From: Rhodoferax koreense
Lineage (GTDB): Bacteria; Pseudomonadota; Gammaproteobacteria; Burkholderiales; Burkholderiaceae_C
Direction of reading: 5' to 3'
Length of the DNA: 64,000 nucleotides
NCBI RefSeq assembly: GCF_001955695.1
Contig: NZ_CP019236.1
Location: 3,596,001 to 3,660,000, forward strand
Shown: positions 9,190-17,376 of the stretch, one piece after another
Layout: each line of letters opens with the position of its first letter
Numbering within the stretch: position 1 is the first letter of the stretch
Notes under the pieces: generated by a model
Seen by the model: only the letters and a program-made list of their open reading frames with translations
Databases searched by the model: none
Told to the model about the DNA's origin: nothing
Position numbers and translations under genes: made by a program

Positions 9190-10221
9190 ATGACCAAACG
9201 CCTGTTCCTCAAGTCCTCGGCCGCCCTTTTGGCCGCCGCGGCCGTGCTGCCCGCATTCGCACAGACGACCCCCATCAAGTTCCAGCTTGACTGGCGTTTC
9301 GAAGGCCCGTCGGCTCTGTTCCTCACGCCCGCGGCCAAGGGTTATTTCAAGGATGCCAAGCTCGACGTGACCATCGATGCCGGCAACGGCTCGGGCGGCA
9401 CGGTGACGCGGGTGGCCTCGGGCGCCTACGACCTCGGCTTCGCCGACATGGCCGCGCTGATGGAGTTCCACGCCAACAACCCCGACGCACCGAACAAGCC
9501 GGTGGCGATCATGATGGTCTACAACGACACGCCGGCCTCGGTGATGGCGCTGAAGAAATCCGGCATCAAGACCCCGGCCGACTTGAACAACAAGAAGCTC
9601 GGCGCACCGGTGTTCGACGCCGGCCGCCGCGCGTTCCCCATCTTCGCCAAGGCCAACAAGATCGGCGGCGTGCAGTGGACGGCGATGGACCCACCGCTGC
9701 GCGAGACCATGCTGATCCGCGGCGACGTGGATGCCATCACCGGCTTCACCTTCACCTCGCTGCTGAACCTGGAAGCGCGCGGCACCAAGGCCGAGGACGT
9801 GGTGGTGCTGCCGTACCCCGACTTCGGCGTGAAGCTGTACGGCAATGCCATCATCGCCTCGCCGAAGATCCTGAAGGAAAATCCGACCGCGGTGAAAGCC
9901 TTCCTGCAGGCCTTCGCCAAGGGTGCGAAGGAAGTCATCGCCAAGCCGGCCGCGGCCATCGAAGACGTGAAGGCACGCGACGGCATCATCAACGTGGCGC
10001 TCGAAACTCGCCGCCTGACCATGGCCATCGACACCGTGATCAACAGCCCGAACGCCCGCACCGAGGGCTTCGGCCAGGTCAACCGCCCGCGCATGACGTT
10101 GATGGCTTCGCAGGTGTCGGACGCGTTCGGCACCAAGACCCGCGTGAATGCCGATGCGGTGTGGAATGGCAGCTTTCTGCCCAGCGCCGCCGAGTTGAAC
10201 GTGCTGCCCGCCAAGAAGTAA
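9190..10221 (+). CDS. ABC importer substrate-binding protein, NMT1/THI5-like (NitT/TauT/SsuA type)
   Basis: A 343-residue periplasmic protein with a Sec signal peptide (MTKRLFLKSSAALLAAAAVL, cleavage after AFA). The mature part begins with IKFQLDWRFEGPSALFLTPA, typical of the NMT1/THI5-like and SsuA/TauA binding-protein superfamily, which captures taurine, sulfonates, nitrate or pyrimidine thiamine precursors. I chose ATG 9190; the frame is open upstream but that part overlaps the intergenic repeat. It is followed by ATPase and permease genes and then a nucleoside deaminase, which hints at a pyrimidine or other nitrogen-heterocycle substrate. The ligand cannot be fixed by reading. Confidence 0.88.
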   Translation: MTKRLFLKSSAALLAAAAVLPAFAQTTPIKFQLDWRFEGPSALFLTPAAKGYFKDAKLDVTIDAGNGSGGTVTRVASGAYDLGFADMAALMEFHANNPDAPNKPVAIMMVYNDTPASVMALKKSGIKTPADLNNKKLGAPVFDAGRRAFPIFAKANKIGGVQWTAMDPPLRETMLIRGDVDAITGFTFTSLLNLEARGTKAEDVVVLPYPDFGVKLYGNAIIASPKILKENPTAVKAFLQAFAKGAKEVIAKPAAAIEDVKARDGIINVALETRRLTMAIDTVINSPNARTEGFGQVNRPRMTLMASQVSDAFGTKTRVNADAVWNGSFLPSAAELNVLPAKK

Positions 10222-10280
10222 AACTATTCTTTTTATAGCAGCGCACGCAGGCATTACCTGCGCCAGCGGCCTATTTCTGC
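10222..10280 (+). repeat. Interspersed repeat-like element between two ABC genes
   Basis: This gap holds a palindromic core CGCAGG-N4-CCTGCG (10246-10261) flanked by TATAGCAGCGCA on the left and CCAGCGGCC on the right. The reverse complement of bases 20295-20362 shows the same skeleton (AGC-GC...CGCAGG...CCTGCG...AGCG...GCC...TGC). The two therefore look like diverged copies of one element. I recall similar sequences as common intergenic repeats in Comamonadaceae. Confidence 0.5.
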
Positions 10281-10288
10281 ATTGATTT

Positions 10289-11110
10289 GTGAATACTACC
10301 GCGTTTGTTGATTTCCGCGACGTCTGGCTCGCCTACAACGACGAGCTGCTCGCGCAGAACCACTTCGCCGTCGAGGCCATCGACCTGCAGGTGCGCCAGG
10401 GCGAATTCATCGCCATCGTCGGGCCTTCGGGCTGCGGCAAGTCGACCTTCATGAAGCTCACCACCGGCCTGAAGATGCCGTCGATGGGCAAGATCCTGAT
10501 CGACGGCCAACCCGTCACCGGGCCGCTGAAGATCTCGGGCATGGCCTTCCAGGCGCCTTCGCTGCTGCCATGGCGCACGACGGTGGACAACGTGCTGCTG
10601 CCGCTGGAGATCGTCGAGCCCTACCGCTCCAACTTCAAAGCCAAACGCAAGGAATACGAAGAACGCGCACGCCGGCTGTTGCAGAAGGTCGGCCTCGGCG
10701 GCTATGAGGACAAGTTCCCGTGGCAGCTCTCCGGCGGCATGCAGCAGCGCGCGAGCATCTGCCGCGCCTTGATTCACGAGCCGAAGATGCTGCTGCTGGA
10801 CGAGCCGTTCGGCGCGCTCGACGCCTTCACGCGCGAGGAGCTGTGGTGCATCCTGCGCGACCTGTGGACCGAGCAGCGGTTCAACGTGATCCTGGTCACG
10901 CATGACCTGCGCGAAAGCGTGTTCCTGGCGGATACGGTGTATGTGATGAGCAAGAGCCCGGGCCGCTTCGTGGTCAGGCGCGAGGTCGACCTGCCACGGC
11001 CGCGCGAGCTGGAAGTCACCTACACGAAAGAGTTCACCGATATCGTTTTGGAATTGCGCGGCCGCATCGGAAGCATCCGTCAAACCACCGTGGCGGCAGA
11101 GAAGACCTGA
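10289..11110 (+). CDS. ABC importer ATPase, NitT/TauT type
   Basis: A 273-residue ABC ATPase with Walker A GPSGCGKST, the signature LSGGMQQR, Walker B MLLLDEPFGALD and a switch His in LVTHDLRES. The length and the C-terminal part match SsuB/TauB/ThiZ-type ATPases. It energises uptake by the adjacent binding protein and permease. The start is a GTG at 10289 with no clear Shine-Dalgarno; the 67-bp gap before it is filled by a repeat-like element, which may have replaced the normal leader. The stop overlaps the permease ATG (TGATG), so the two are translationally coupled. Confidence 0.92.
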   Translation: MNTTAFVDFRDVWLAYNDELLAQNHFAVEAIDLQVRQGEFIAIVGPSGCGKSTFMKLTTGLKMPSMGKILIDGQPVTGPLKISGMAFQAPSLLPWRTTVDNVLLPLEIVEPYRSNFKAKRKEYEERARRLLQKVGLGGYEDKFPWQLSGGMQQRASICRALIHEPKMLLLDEPFGALDAFTREELWCILRDLWTEQRFNVILVTHDLRESVFLADTVYVMSKSPGRFVVRREVDLPRPRELEVTYTKEFTDIVLELRGRIGSIRQTTVAAEKT

Positions 11111-11877
11111 TGCACAAGAAAACCGTAGAAACCTGGTCGCCGTGGATCCTGCTGGTGGCCGTGCTGGTGTTGTGGCAGCTCATCTGCTCGGCCTTCGACG
11201 TCTCGGAATTCATTTTCCCCAGCCCTTGGCGCATCTGGACGCAGTTCCTCGAGTTCAAGTTGATCATCGCCGGCCATGCCTGGCGCACCTTCTGGGTGAC
11301 GATGGTCGGCTTCGGCCTGGCGATCGTGGTCGGCGTGCTGCTGGGCTTCGTCATCGGCAGCTCGCGCCTGGCCTATGCCGCGGTGTATCCGTTGATGACG
11401 GCCTTCAACGCCTTGCCCAAGGCCGCCTTCGTCCCGATCCTGGTGGTCTGGTTCGGCATCGGTGCGGGGCCGGCCATCCTCACGGCGTTTCTGATCTCGT
11501 TCTTCCCGATCATGGTCAACATCGCGACCGGCCTGGCGACGCTCGAGCCCGAGCTCGAAGATGTGTTGCGCGTGCTCGGTGCCAAGCGCTGGGATGTGCT
11601 CATGAAGGTCGGCCTGCCGCGCTCCATGCCCTACTTCTTCGGCTCGCTGAAGGTGGCCATCACGCTGGCCTTCGTCGGCACCACGGTGTCGGAAATGACG
11701 GCGGCCAACGAAGGCATCGGCTACCTGCTGATCTCGGCCGGCTCGGCCATGCAGATGGGCCTGGCGTTTGCCGGGCTGGTGGTCGTCGGCGCCATGGCCA
11801 TGGTGATGTACGAACTGTTCAGCTTCATCGAGAAGCACACGACAGGCTGGGCGCACCGCGGCTCGCAAAATACCTGA
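11110..11877 (+). CDS. ABC importer permease, NitT/TauT type
   Basis: A 255-residue inner-membrane permease (SsuC/TauC/ThiX-like). The first helix is WILLVAVLVLWQLICSAF. The family EAA-type loop that contacts the ATPase is visible as LRVLGAKRWDVLMKVGLP. The ATG overlaps the ATPase stop by one base. With the binding protein and ATPase it forms a complete importer. The next gene, a nucleoside deaminase, starts 4 bp after the stop and is likely in the same operon, which suggests the imported compound or a derivative is deaminated. Confidence 0.92.
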   Translation: MHKKTVETWSPWILLVAVLVLWQLICSAFDVSEFIFPSPWRIWTQFLEFKLIIAGHAWRTFWVTMVGFGLAIVVGVLLGFVIGSSRLAYAAVYPLMTAFNALPKAAFVPILVVWFGIGAGPAILTAFLISFFPIMVNIATGLATLEPELEDVLRVLGAKRWDVLMKVGLPRSMPYFFGSLKVAITLAFVGTTVSEMTAANEGIGYLLISAGSAMQMGLAFAGLVVVGAMAMVMYELFSFIEKHTTGWAHRGSQNT

Positions 11878-11881
11878 AGCC

Positions 11882-12364
11882 ATGACGCCCGAACAAGCCG
11901 CCCGCCACCTGCGCCGCGCCAACGCGGTCGCGCAACGGGCCATGTCGCTCGGCCGCCATCCCTTCGGCGCCATCCTCGTGGCACCCGACTTCGAAACCGT
12001 GCTCGCCGAACAGGGCAACGTCGACCAGGTCAACCACGCCGAGGCCGTGTTGGCCCGCACTGTGGCCCTCAACTTTTCGCCCGAATTCCTGTGGGGCTGC
12101 ACCCTGGTGACCACGGTGGAACCCTGCGCCATGTGTGCCGGCACGCAATACTGGGCTCATATCGGCCGGCTCGTGTTCGGCATGACGGAGAAGCGCCTGT
12201 TGGAGCTCACCGGCAACCACCACGAGAATCCGACCATGGACCTGGCCTGCCGCACGGTCTTCGCCAGCGGGCAGAAGGCCGTGGAAGTGATCGGCCCGGT
12301 GGCCGAGGTCGAGGCGGACATCGCAGCGCTGCACCAGGATTTCTGGCGCCGGCCGACGGCCTGA
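11882..12364 (+). CDS. Nucleoside/nucleobase deaminase (zinc-dependent CDA fold)
   Basis: A 160-residue cytoplasmic enzyme of the cytidine deaminase-like superfamily. Zinc ligands are His in NHAEAVLAR (about residue 52, with Glu as the proton shuttle) and two Cys in TVEPCAMCAG (PCxxC). The compact size and HPFGAILV start resemble guanine deaminase or TadA-like nucleoside deaminases rather than CMP deaminases. It follows the ABC permease by 4 bp, which argues for a catabolic role on an imported base. It is too divergent from TadA for me to claim tRNA editing. Exact substrate unknown. Confidence 0.85.
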   Translation: MTPEQAARHLRRANAVAQRAMSLGRHPFGAILVAPDFETVLAEQGNVDQVNHAEAVLARTVALNFSPEFLWGCTLVTTVEPCAMCAGTQYWAHIGRLVFGMTEKRLLELTGNHHENPTMDLACRTVFASGQKAVEVIGPVAEVEADIAALHQDFWRRPTA

Positions 12365-12388
12365 GGCTTTCGCTGCCATGATGCGGCG

Positions 12389-12556
12389 ATGCGATCCGAT
12401 TCCGGCTTCAAAGGCAACAAGCAGTCCCTGCCCAGCAAGCCCTGCGCGGCCTGCGGCAGGCCGATGACCTGGCGCAAGCGCTGGGCGCGGAACTGGGAAG
12501 AAGTCAAATATTGTTCCGACGCCTGCCGCAAGGCCGCGCGGGGTTCCGGTGGCTGA
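12389..12556 (+). CDS. DUF2256 small zinc-ribbon-like protein
   Basis: A 55-residue protein not obvious from size-filtered gene calls. It begins [17 protein letters not shown] and has two CxxC-like pairs: [15 protein letters not shown] and, 22 residues after the first, YCSDACRK. LPSKxCxxCGRPxTWRKxWxxxWxxVxYCSxxC is the DUF2256 pattern, as I recall it. Four cysteines suggest zinc binding. The family has no established function but often lies beside photolyase/cryptochrome genes, as here: its end overlaps the GTG start of the photolyase gene by 8 bases, implying translational coupling. Confidence 0.85.
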   Translation: MRSDSGFKGNKQSLPSKPCAACGRPMTWRKRWARNWEEVKYCSDACRKAARGSGG

Positions 12557-14102
12557 ACTGCGCGCGCTGGTGATCGTGCTGGGCGACCAGCTCGACCTGG
12601 CCTCGTCGGCGTTCGATGGCTTCGACCCCGCGCAGGACGCCGTGTGGATGGCCGAGGTGGCCGAAGAGTCCACCCATGTGTGGTCGAGCAAGCCGCGCAT
12701 CGCGCTGTTCCTGGCCGCAATGCGCCACTTCGCCCAGGCGGTGCAGGCACGCCACTGGCGTCTGCACTATGCGCGGCTCGACGACGCCGACCATCCCGGC
12801 AGTCTGGCCGCGAAATTGCGGCAGTCCATCGAGGCGCTGGCGCCCGGCCGCCTGGTGCTGTGCGCACCCGGCGACTTCCGGGTCTGGACCGCGCTCAAGG
12901 CCGTGGCCGCCGCCTGTGGCACCTTGCTGGAGGTGCGCGATGACCGGCACTTCTACGCCACCGTGCGCGAGTTCCGCGCCCATGCCAAAAGCCGAAACGC
13001 GCTGCGCATGGAATATTTCTACCGCGAGATGCGCGTGCGCCATGGCGTGCTGATGGACGGCGACCAGCCTGTCGGCGGCACCTGGAATCTCGACGCGGAA
13101 AACCGCGAAGCCTTCGGACGCGATGGCCCGGGCTTTGTGCCGGCGCCCAGTCGGTTCGCTCCCGATGCCATCACCCAAGAAGTGATCGCCCTGGTCAACA
13201 CCCGTTTCCACGACCACCCTGGCCGGCTCGACAGCTTCGCCTGGCCGGTGACACGCCCCCAGGCGCTGGAGGCACTGCGGGGTTTCATCCGCGAACGCCT
13301 GCCGCTGTTCGGCCGCTACCAGGATGCCATGTGGCCGGGCGAACCCTGGCTCTACCACGCGCACCTCGCGGCGGCGCTGAACCTCAAGCTGCTCGACCCG
13401 CGCGAGGTCGTGGCCGCCGCCGAGGCGGCGTACCGCAGCGGCGCCGCGCCCCTGGCCAGCGTGGAGGGCTTCATCCGCCAGATCCTGGGCTGGCGCGAAT
13501 ACGTGCGCGGCATCTACTGGACCCGCATGCCGGACTACATCGAACGCAACCAGCTCGACGCGCAGGAGGACCTGCCTGCCTGGTACTGGAGCGGCGATAC
13601 CGACATGGCCTGCCTGCGCGACGCCATGGTGCAGACGCTGGAACACGGCTACGCGCACCACATCCAGCGGCTCATGGTGACGGGCCTGTTCGCATTGCTG
13701 CTCGGCGTGCAGCCGAAGCAGGTGCATGCCTGGTACCTGTCGGTCTATGTGGACGCTGTGGAATGGGTGGAACTGCCGAACACGCTCGGCATGTCGCAGT
13801 ATGCGGATGGCGGGCTGATGGGCAGCAAGCCCTACATCGCCAGCGGAAAATACATCGAACGCATGAGCAGCGGCCAGCACTGCGCCGGCTGTCGCTACGA
13901 CCCTGCACTGCGCGAAGGCGACAGCGCCTGCCCGTTCACCACGCTGTATTGGGATTTCCTGGGCCGCCATGCGGTGTTGCTGTCGCAAAACCCACGCATG
14001 CGCCCGCAGGTGCAGAACCTCGAACGCCTCACGCCGGACCAGCGCCTGGGCATCGCCGAACGTGCCGCGGCCATCCGCAGCGGTGCGGTCGGCAGCGCCT
14101 GA
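12549..14102 (+). CDS. Prokaryotic (6-4) photolyase / FeS-BCP cryptochrome-photolyase family protein
   Basis: A 517-residue flavoprotein of the FeS-BCP group (PhrB of Agrobacterium, CryB of Rhodobacter), which repairs (6-4) photoproducts with light or acts as a light sensor. The N-terminal domain is a photolyase-related alpha/beta domain ([11 protein letters not shown]). The C-terminal FAD domain includes [10 protein letters not shown] and [14 protein letters not shown]. All four 4Fe-4S ligands are visible: Cys355 (DMACLRD), Cys445 and Cys448 (HCAGCRY) and Cys461 (SACPF). The CxxC-x12-C spacing equals that of PhrB. The start is the GTG at 12549 overlapping the DUF2256 gene. Repair or sensing cannot be decided by reading. 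Confidence 0.92.
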   Translation: MAELRALVIVLGDQLDLASSAFDGFDPAQDAVWMAEVAEESTHVWSSKPRIALFLAAMRHFAQAVQARHWRLHYARLDDADHPGSLAAKLRQSIEALAPGRLVLCAPGDFRVWTALKAVAAACGTLLEVRDDRHFYATVREFRAHAKSRNALRMEYFYREMRVRHGVLMDGDQPVGGTWNLDAENREAFGRDGPGFVPAPSRFAPDAITQEVIALVNTRFHDHPGRLDSFAWPVTRPQALEALRGFIRERLPLFGRYQDAMWPGEPWLYHAHLAAALNLKLLDPREVVAAAEAAYRSGAAPLASVEGFIRQILGWREYVRGIYWTRMPDYIERNQLDAQEDLPAWYWSGDTDMACLRDAMVQTLEHGYAHHIQRLMVTGLFALLLGVQPKQVHAWYLSVYVDAVEWVELPNTLGMSQYADGGLMGSKPYIASGKYIERMSSGQHCAGCRYDPALREGDSACPFTTLYWDFLGRHAVLLSQNPRMRPQVQNLERLTPDQRLGIAERAAAIRSGAVGSA

Positions 14103-14240
14103 AACTGCCTTGAACAGCGCACAGCCGCGCTCGGCACCGTCCTACAGCCGCCAGACGCCGAACGGCGTACAACCAAGGCTGATTTTTACGCCACCGTCCA
14201 TCATCATGCCGCTTCCACACATGCCCCCCGTCGCCATGAC

Positions 14241-14294
14241 CGCTGCGTCCAAGGAGCAGCCGTGAGCCGCTGCGTCCAAGGAGCAGCCGTGAGC
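14241..14294 (+). repeat. Perfect 27-bp tandem duplication of a translation start region
   Basis: Bases 14241-14267 are repeated exactly as 14268-14294. Each unit contains AAGGAG followed by GTGAGC, that is a Shine-Dalgarno and a GTG start codon. The unit is nine codons long, so both starts (14262 and 14289) are in the frame of the cardiolipin synthase gene. The result is two stacked initiation sites. Confidence 0.9.
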
Positions 14295-15554
14295 GCGCGC
14301 GCCCCGGGCGGCCGCTGGACCGCGGGCAACGAATTCGAACTGCTGGAGAACGGCGAAGCCTTCTTCCCGCGCGTGTTCGAGGCCATCCGCAATGCGCAGC
14401 GCGAGGTGGTGCTGGAAACCTTCATTCTGTTCGAGGACAAGGTCGGGCTCGAACTGCACGAGGCGCTGCTCGGTGCTGCGAAGCGCGGCGTGCAGGTGGA
14501 CATGACCATCGACGGTTTCGGCTCGCCCGACCTGTCGCCCGCCTTCATCGGGGCCCTGTGCGATGCGGGCGTGCGCATCCATGTGTTCGACCCCGGCCTG
14601 CGCATCGGCCGCTGGCGGACCAACATGCTGCGCCGCATGCACCGCAAGATCGTGGTGGTGGACGGCGAAGTCGCCTTCGTCGGCGGCATCAACTATTCGG
14701 CCGACCACCTGGCGGACTTCGGGCCCGAGGCCAAGCAGGACTACTCGGTGCAGGCCCGCGGCCCGATCGTGGCCGTGATCCACCGCTTCGTGCACGCCAT
14801 GCTGGCCCAGGGACAACGCCGCGGCAAGGGCAGGCGCTGGTTCAGCCACCGGGCCAGGCTGCGCAGCGAAAGCGGCGCGGCCGAAGCGGTGGGTGAAGCC
14901 CAGGCGCTTTTCGTCACCCGCGACAACGGCCAGCACACGAACGACATCGAACGCCACTACCGCGCGGCCATTCGCTCGGCGCGGCATCGCGTGACCATCG
15001 CCAATGCCTATTTCTTCCCCGGCTACCGGCTCATCCGCGAGATGCGGCGCGCGGCGAAACGCGGCGTGCAGGTGCGCCTGATCCTGCAGGGCCAGCCGGA
15101 CATGCCGATCGTGAAGACGGCCGCCGAGCTGCTCTACCACCACCTGATCAACGCGGGCGTGCAGATCTTCGAATACTGCGAACGCCCGCTGCACGGCAAG
15201 GTGGCGCTGGTCGACGACGACTGGGCCACCGTGGGCTCGAGCAACCTCGATCCGCTGAGCCTGTCGCTGAACCTGGAGGCGAACCTGATCATCCGCGACC
15301 GGGCCTTCAACCACCTGCTCGCCGAACGCCTCGAGGATCTCGTGCTCAACAAGTGCCGCGAGGTCGCCGCCGACACCCTGGCCCCGGCCAGCGGCTGGCG
15401 CATCGCGCGCAGTTTCATCGTGTTCCATCTGCTGCGGCACTACCCGTCCTGGGCCGGCTGGCTGCCGGCGCATGCGCCGCGGCTCGTGCCGGCCCAGGTC
15501 GAGGGCGCCATGCAGGGCGCCTGCGTGCAAGGTGTGACCGAGGGCCGCGGATGA
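14289..15554 (+). CDS. clsB: Cardiolipin synthase B-type phospholipase D family protein
   Basis: About 421 residues with two HxK(x)4D motifs: HRKIVVVDGEVAFVGG (near residue 120) and HGKVALVDDDWATVGSSN (near residue 300). ClsB-type enzymes join phosphatidyl groups to make cardiolipin or phosphatidylglycerol at the inner membrane. There is no N-terminal transmembrane pair, as in ClsB rather than ClsA. Translation can begin at GTG 14262 or 14289 because the start region is duplicated in tandem; the second gives a protein beginning MSARAPGGRW, and both may be used. The stop overlaps the next ATG (ATGA). In E. coli clsB (ybhO) is likewise next to ybhN, so the pair is conserved. Confidence 0.9.
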   Translation: MSARAPGGRWTAGNEFELLENGEAFFPRVFEAIRNAQREVVLETFILFEDKVGLELHEALLGAAKRGVQVDMTIDGFGSPDLSPAFIGALCDAGVRIHVFDPGLRIGRWRTNMLRRMHRKIVVVDGEVAFVGGINYSADHLADFGPEAKQDYSVQARGPIVAVIHRFVHAMLAQGQRRGKGRRWFSHRARLRSESGAAEAVGEAQALFVTRDNGQHTNDIERHYRAAIRSARHRVTIANAYFFPGYRLIREMRRAAKRGVQVRLILQGQPDMPIVKTAAELLYHHLINAGVQIFEYCERPLHGKVALVDDDWATVGSSNLDPLSLSLNLEANLIIRDRAFNHLLAERLEDLVLNKCREVAADTLAPASGWRIARSFIVFHLLRHYPSWAGWLPAHAPRLVPAQVEGAMQGACVQGVTEGRG

Positions 15555-16555
15555 GCACGCGGCCGGTGGCGGCTGTCGGCCCCGCGCCGGTGCCAGCGGC
15601 CGCCGACCCGGGCCGGCGCTGGTGGCCCTGGTTCAAGCGCGGCCTCGCGCTGGTCTTTCTCGCGCTGGTGCTGGTGCTGCTGGTGCGGCAGGCCCGCGGC
15701 ATCGCATGGGCCGAGGTCTGGCAGGGCCTGCGCGCGCTGCCGCTGCCCGTGCTGTGCGCGGCCGGCGGGCTGGCCCTCGCGAGCCATCTGCTCTATGCCT
15801 GTTTCGACCTGCTGGGCCGCCACTATGCGCGCCACAACCTCGCCACGCCCACGGTGATGGCCATCACCTTCGTCAGCTACGCCTTCAACCTGAGCATGGG
15901 CTCGCTGGTGGGCGGCGTCGGCTTCCGTTACCGGCTGTACGCGCAGTTCGGCCTGGGCACGGCACGCACCACGCGCATCGTGACGATGAGCATGCTGACC
16001 AACTGGATCGGCTACCTGCTGCTGGCGGGGTTGATGTTCATGCTGTTCCCGCCCGCGCTGCCCGAGCACTGGGAGGTCGATGCGGCCACGCTGCCGATCG
16101 CCGGCGCGGTGATGCTGGCGCTGCCGGTGGCCTATCTGCTGTGGTGCGCCGTGTCGAAGCGCCGGAGCTGGACCCTGCGCGGCCACCATATCGACCTGCC
16201 GACGTTGCGCCTGGCCCTGTTGCAGATGGTCATGTCGTGCGCGAACTGGCTGATCATGGCTGCCGTGGTGTATGTGTTGCTGCAGCAGCGCATCGAATTC
16301 CCGCTGGTGCTGGGCACGCTGCTGGCCGGCGCGGTGGCCGGTGTTCTGGCCCACGTGCCCGCAGGACTGGGGGTGCTGGAGGCGGTGTTCGTCGCCCTGC
16401 TGTCGGACTACGCACCCGCGCCGACCCTGGTGGCCGCCGTGCTGGCCTACCGCGCGCTGTACTACCTGCTGCCGCTGATCATTGCGGTCGGCGTGTACGT
16501 GCTGCTCGAGGCGCGCGCCAAACGGCTGCCGGCCCGCACGCATTCGAGTCATTGA
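15551..16555 (+). CDS. UPF0104/YbhN-like membrane protein (flippase-like domain)
   Basis: A 334-residue integral membrane protein of the lysylphosphatidylglycerol-synthase transmembrane-region family, related to E. coli YbhN. Several helices are clear: LALVFLALVLVLLVRQAR near the N-terminus, then VMAITFVSYAFNLSMGSLVG with the typical GVGFRYRLYAQFG, and AVAGVLAHVPAGLGVLEAVF near the C-terminus. The family is thought to move lipids or lipid-linked groups, but this is not established for YbhN. The ATG at 15551 overlaps the clsB stop by four bases, so the two products probably cooperate in anionic lipid metabolism. Confidence 0.88.
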   Translation: MSTRPVAAVGPAPVPAAADPGRRWWPWFKRGLALVFLALVLVLLVRQARGIAWAEVWQGLRALPLPVLCAAGGLALASHLLYACFDLLGRHYARHNLATPTVMAITFVSYAFNLSMGSLVGGVGFRYRLYAQFGLGTARTTRIVTMSMLTNWIGYLLLAGLMFMLFPPALPEHWEVDAATLPIAGAVMLALPVAYLLWCAVSKRRSWTLRGHHIDLPTLRLALLQMVMSCANWLIMAAVVYVLLQQRIEFPLVLGTLLAGAVAGVLAHVPAGLGVLEAVFVALLSDYAPAPTLVAAVLAYRALYYLLPLIIAVGVYVLLEARAKRLPARTHSSH

Positions 16556-16594
16556 TATTTTCGTAACATTTTCGTATTTCGCGGCCCCCCTGCC

Positions 16595-16662
16595 CGTTCG
16601 CACTGAGCTTGTCGAAGTGCCTGCTGCCGTCGCCAAGGGCCTCCACAGGCTCAGCCCGAACG
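16595..16662. repeat. Inverted repeat of a widespread intergenic type
   Basis: CGTTCGCACTGAGCTTGTCG (16595-16614) and CCACAGGCTCAGCCCGAACG (16643-16662) are imperfect inverted copies, matching at about 15 of 20 positions. The motif GTTCG..CTGAGC.TGTCGAA resembles an intergenic repeat that I recall from many proteobacteria. It lies between the convergent YbhN-like and acdR genes and may form a bidirectional 3'-end hairpin. Confidence 0.55.
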
Positions 16663-16694
16663 TAGATTTCGCCCGTCTCGCATGATGCAGCAAC

Positions 16695-17243
16695 CTAGAT
16701 CGGGAACTGGGTCGTCGACAGCACCTGCTTCAGCACCATGAACGAGCGGATCTGCCGCACGGCCGGCAAGTAGAGCAACTGCTCCGCATGCAGCCGGTTG
16801 AAACTCTCGCTGTCCTTGGTGCGAAGCAGCATGAAGTAGTCGAATTCGCCGGTCACCACGTGGCATTCCATGCAGCCCGAGACCTTCTGCGCGGCACGTT
16901 CGAAGTCGGCGAAGGACTCCGGGGTGGAACGGTCGAGCACCACACCGATCACCACCAGCATGCCGGCGTCGAGCGCACGCGGATTCAGCAGCGCCACGAT
17001 GCCCTGGATCAAACCGCTTTCCTTGAGCCGCTCCACCCGCCGCAGGCAGGCCGGCGGGCTCAGGTTGACCTTGGCCGCGAGCGCAACATTCGACACCGAG
17101 GCGTCGCGCTGCAGGGCGCGCAGGATGGCGCGATCGGTGCGGTCCAGGCCCTCGGCGGGCGTGTCGGCAGGGGCTGGCGCGGGCACACTCTTGGTACGAA
17201 CTTTCGTTGCGCCTGAAGCTGATTTTTTGGAATTAGTAGCCAT
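16695..17243 (-). CDS. acdR: Lrp/AsnC-family regulator of ACC deaminase
   Basis: About 182 residues: an N-terminal Ala/Pro/Lys tail of about 35 residues, a helix-turn-helix (LDRTDRAILRALQRDASVSN to LSPPACLRRVERL), then the Lrp ligand domain (GIVALLNPRALDAGMLVVIG, CHVVTGEFDYFMLLR). It is divergent from acdS, the arrangement in which AcdR is known to control ACC deaminase in response to ACC. The start is uncertain: ATG 17243 has no clear Shine-Dalgarno and abuts a palindrome, while ATG 17300 has an AGGAAA about 12 bases upstream and would add 19 residues. The role as AcdR is inferred from position plus family. Confidence 0.82.
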   Translation of the reverse strand: MATNSKKSASGATKVRTKSVPAPAPADTPAEGLDRTDRAILRALQRDASVSNVALAAKVNLSPPACLRRVERLKESGLIQGIVALLNPRALDAGMLVVIGVVLDRSTPESFADFERAAQKVSGCMECHVVTGEFDYFMLLRTKDSESFNRLHAEQLLYLPAVRQIRSFMVLKQVLSTTQFPI

Positions 17244-17290
17244 TGAATTTGATTCAAGTCGGTTTTTGTTGATGAATTCATTGAATTTTC
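17243..17290. promoter_or_regulatory. Candidate Lrp-type operator region between acdR and acdS
   Basis: TTGAATTTGATTCAA (17243-17257) is a 6-3-6 inverted repeat, and an AT-rich second element with TGAATTCA (17273-17280) followed by TTGAATTTTC lies 15 bp further. Lrp proteins bind several such 15-bp AT-rich dyads spaced along one face of DNA. Autoregulation of acdR and activation of acdS from here is inferred. Confidence 0.55.
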
Positions 17291-17376
17291 GCAAGCACAT
17301 TAAAACCGATATTTCCTAACATCGATCCTGTTGTGGCCATCCATGCCATCCGTCTCAACCACACAGGAGTTTCCCC

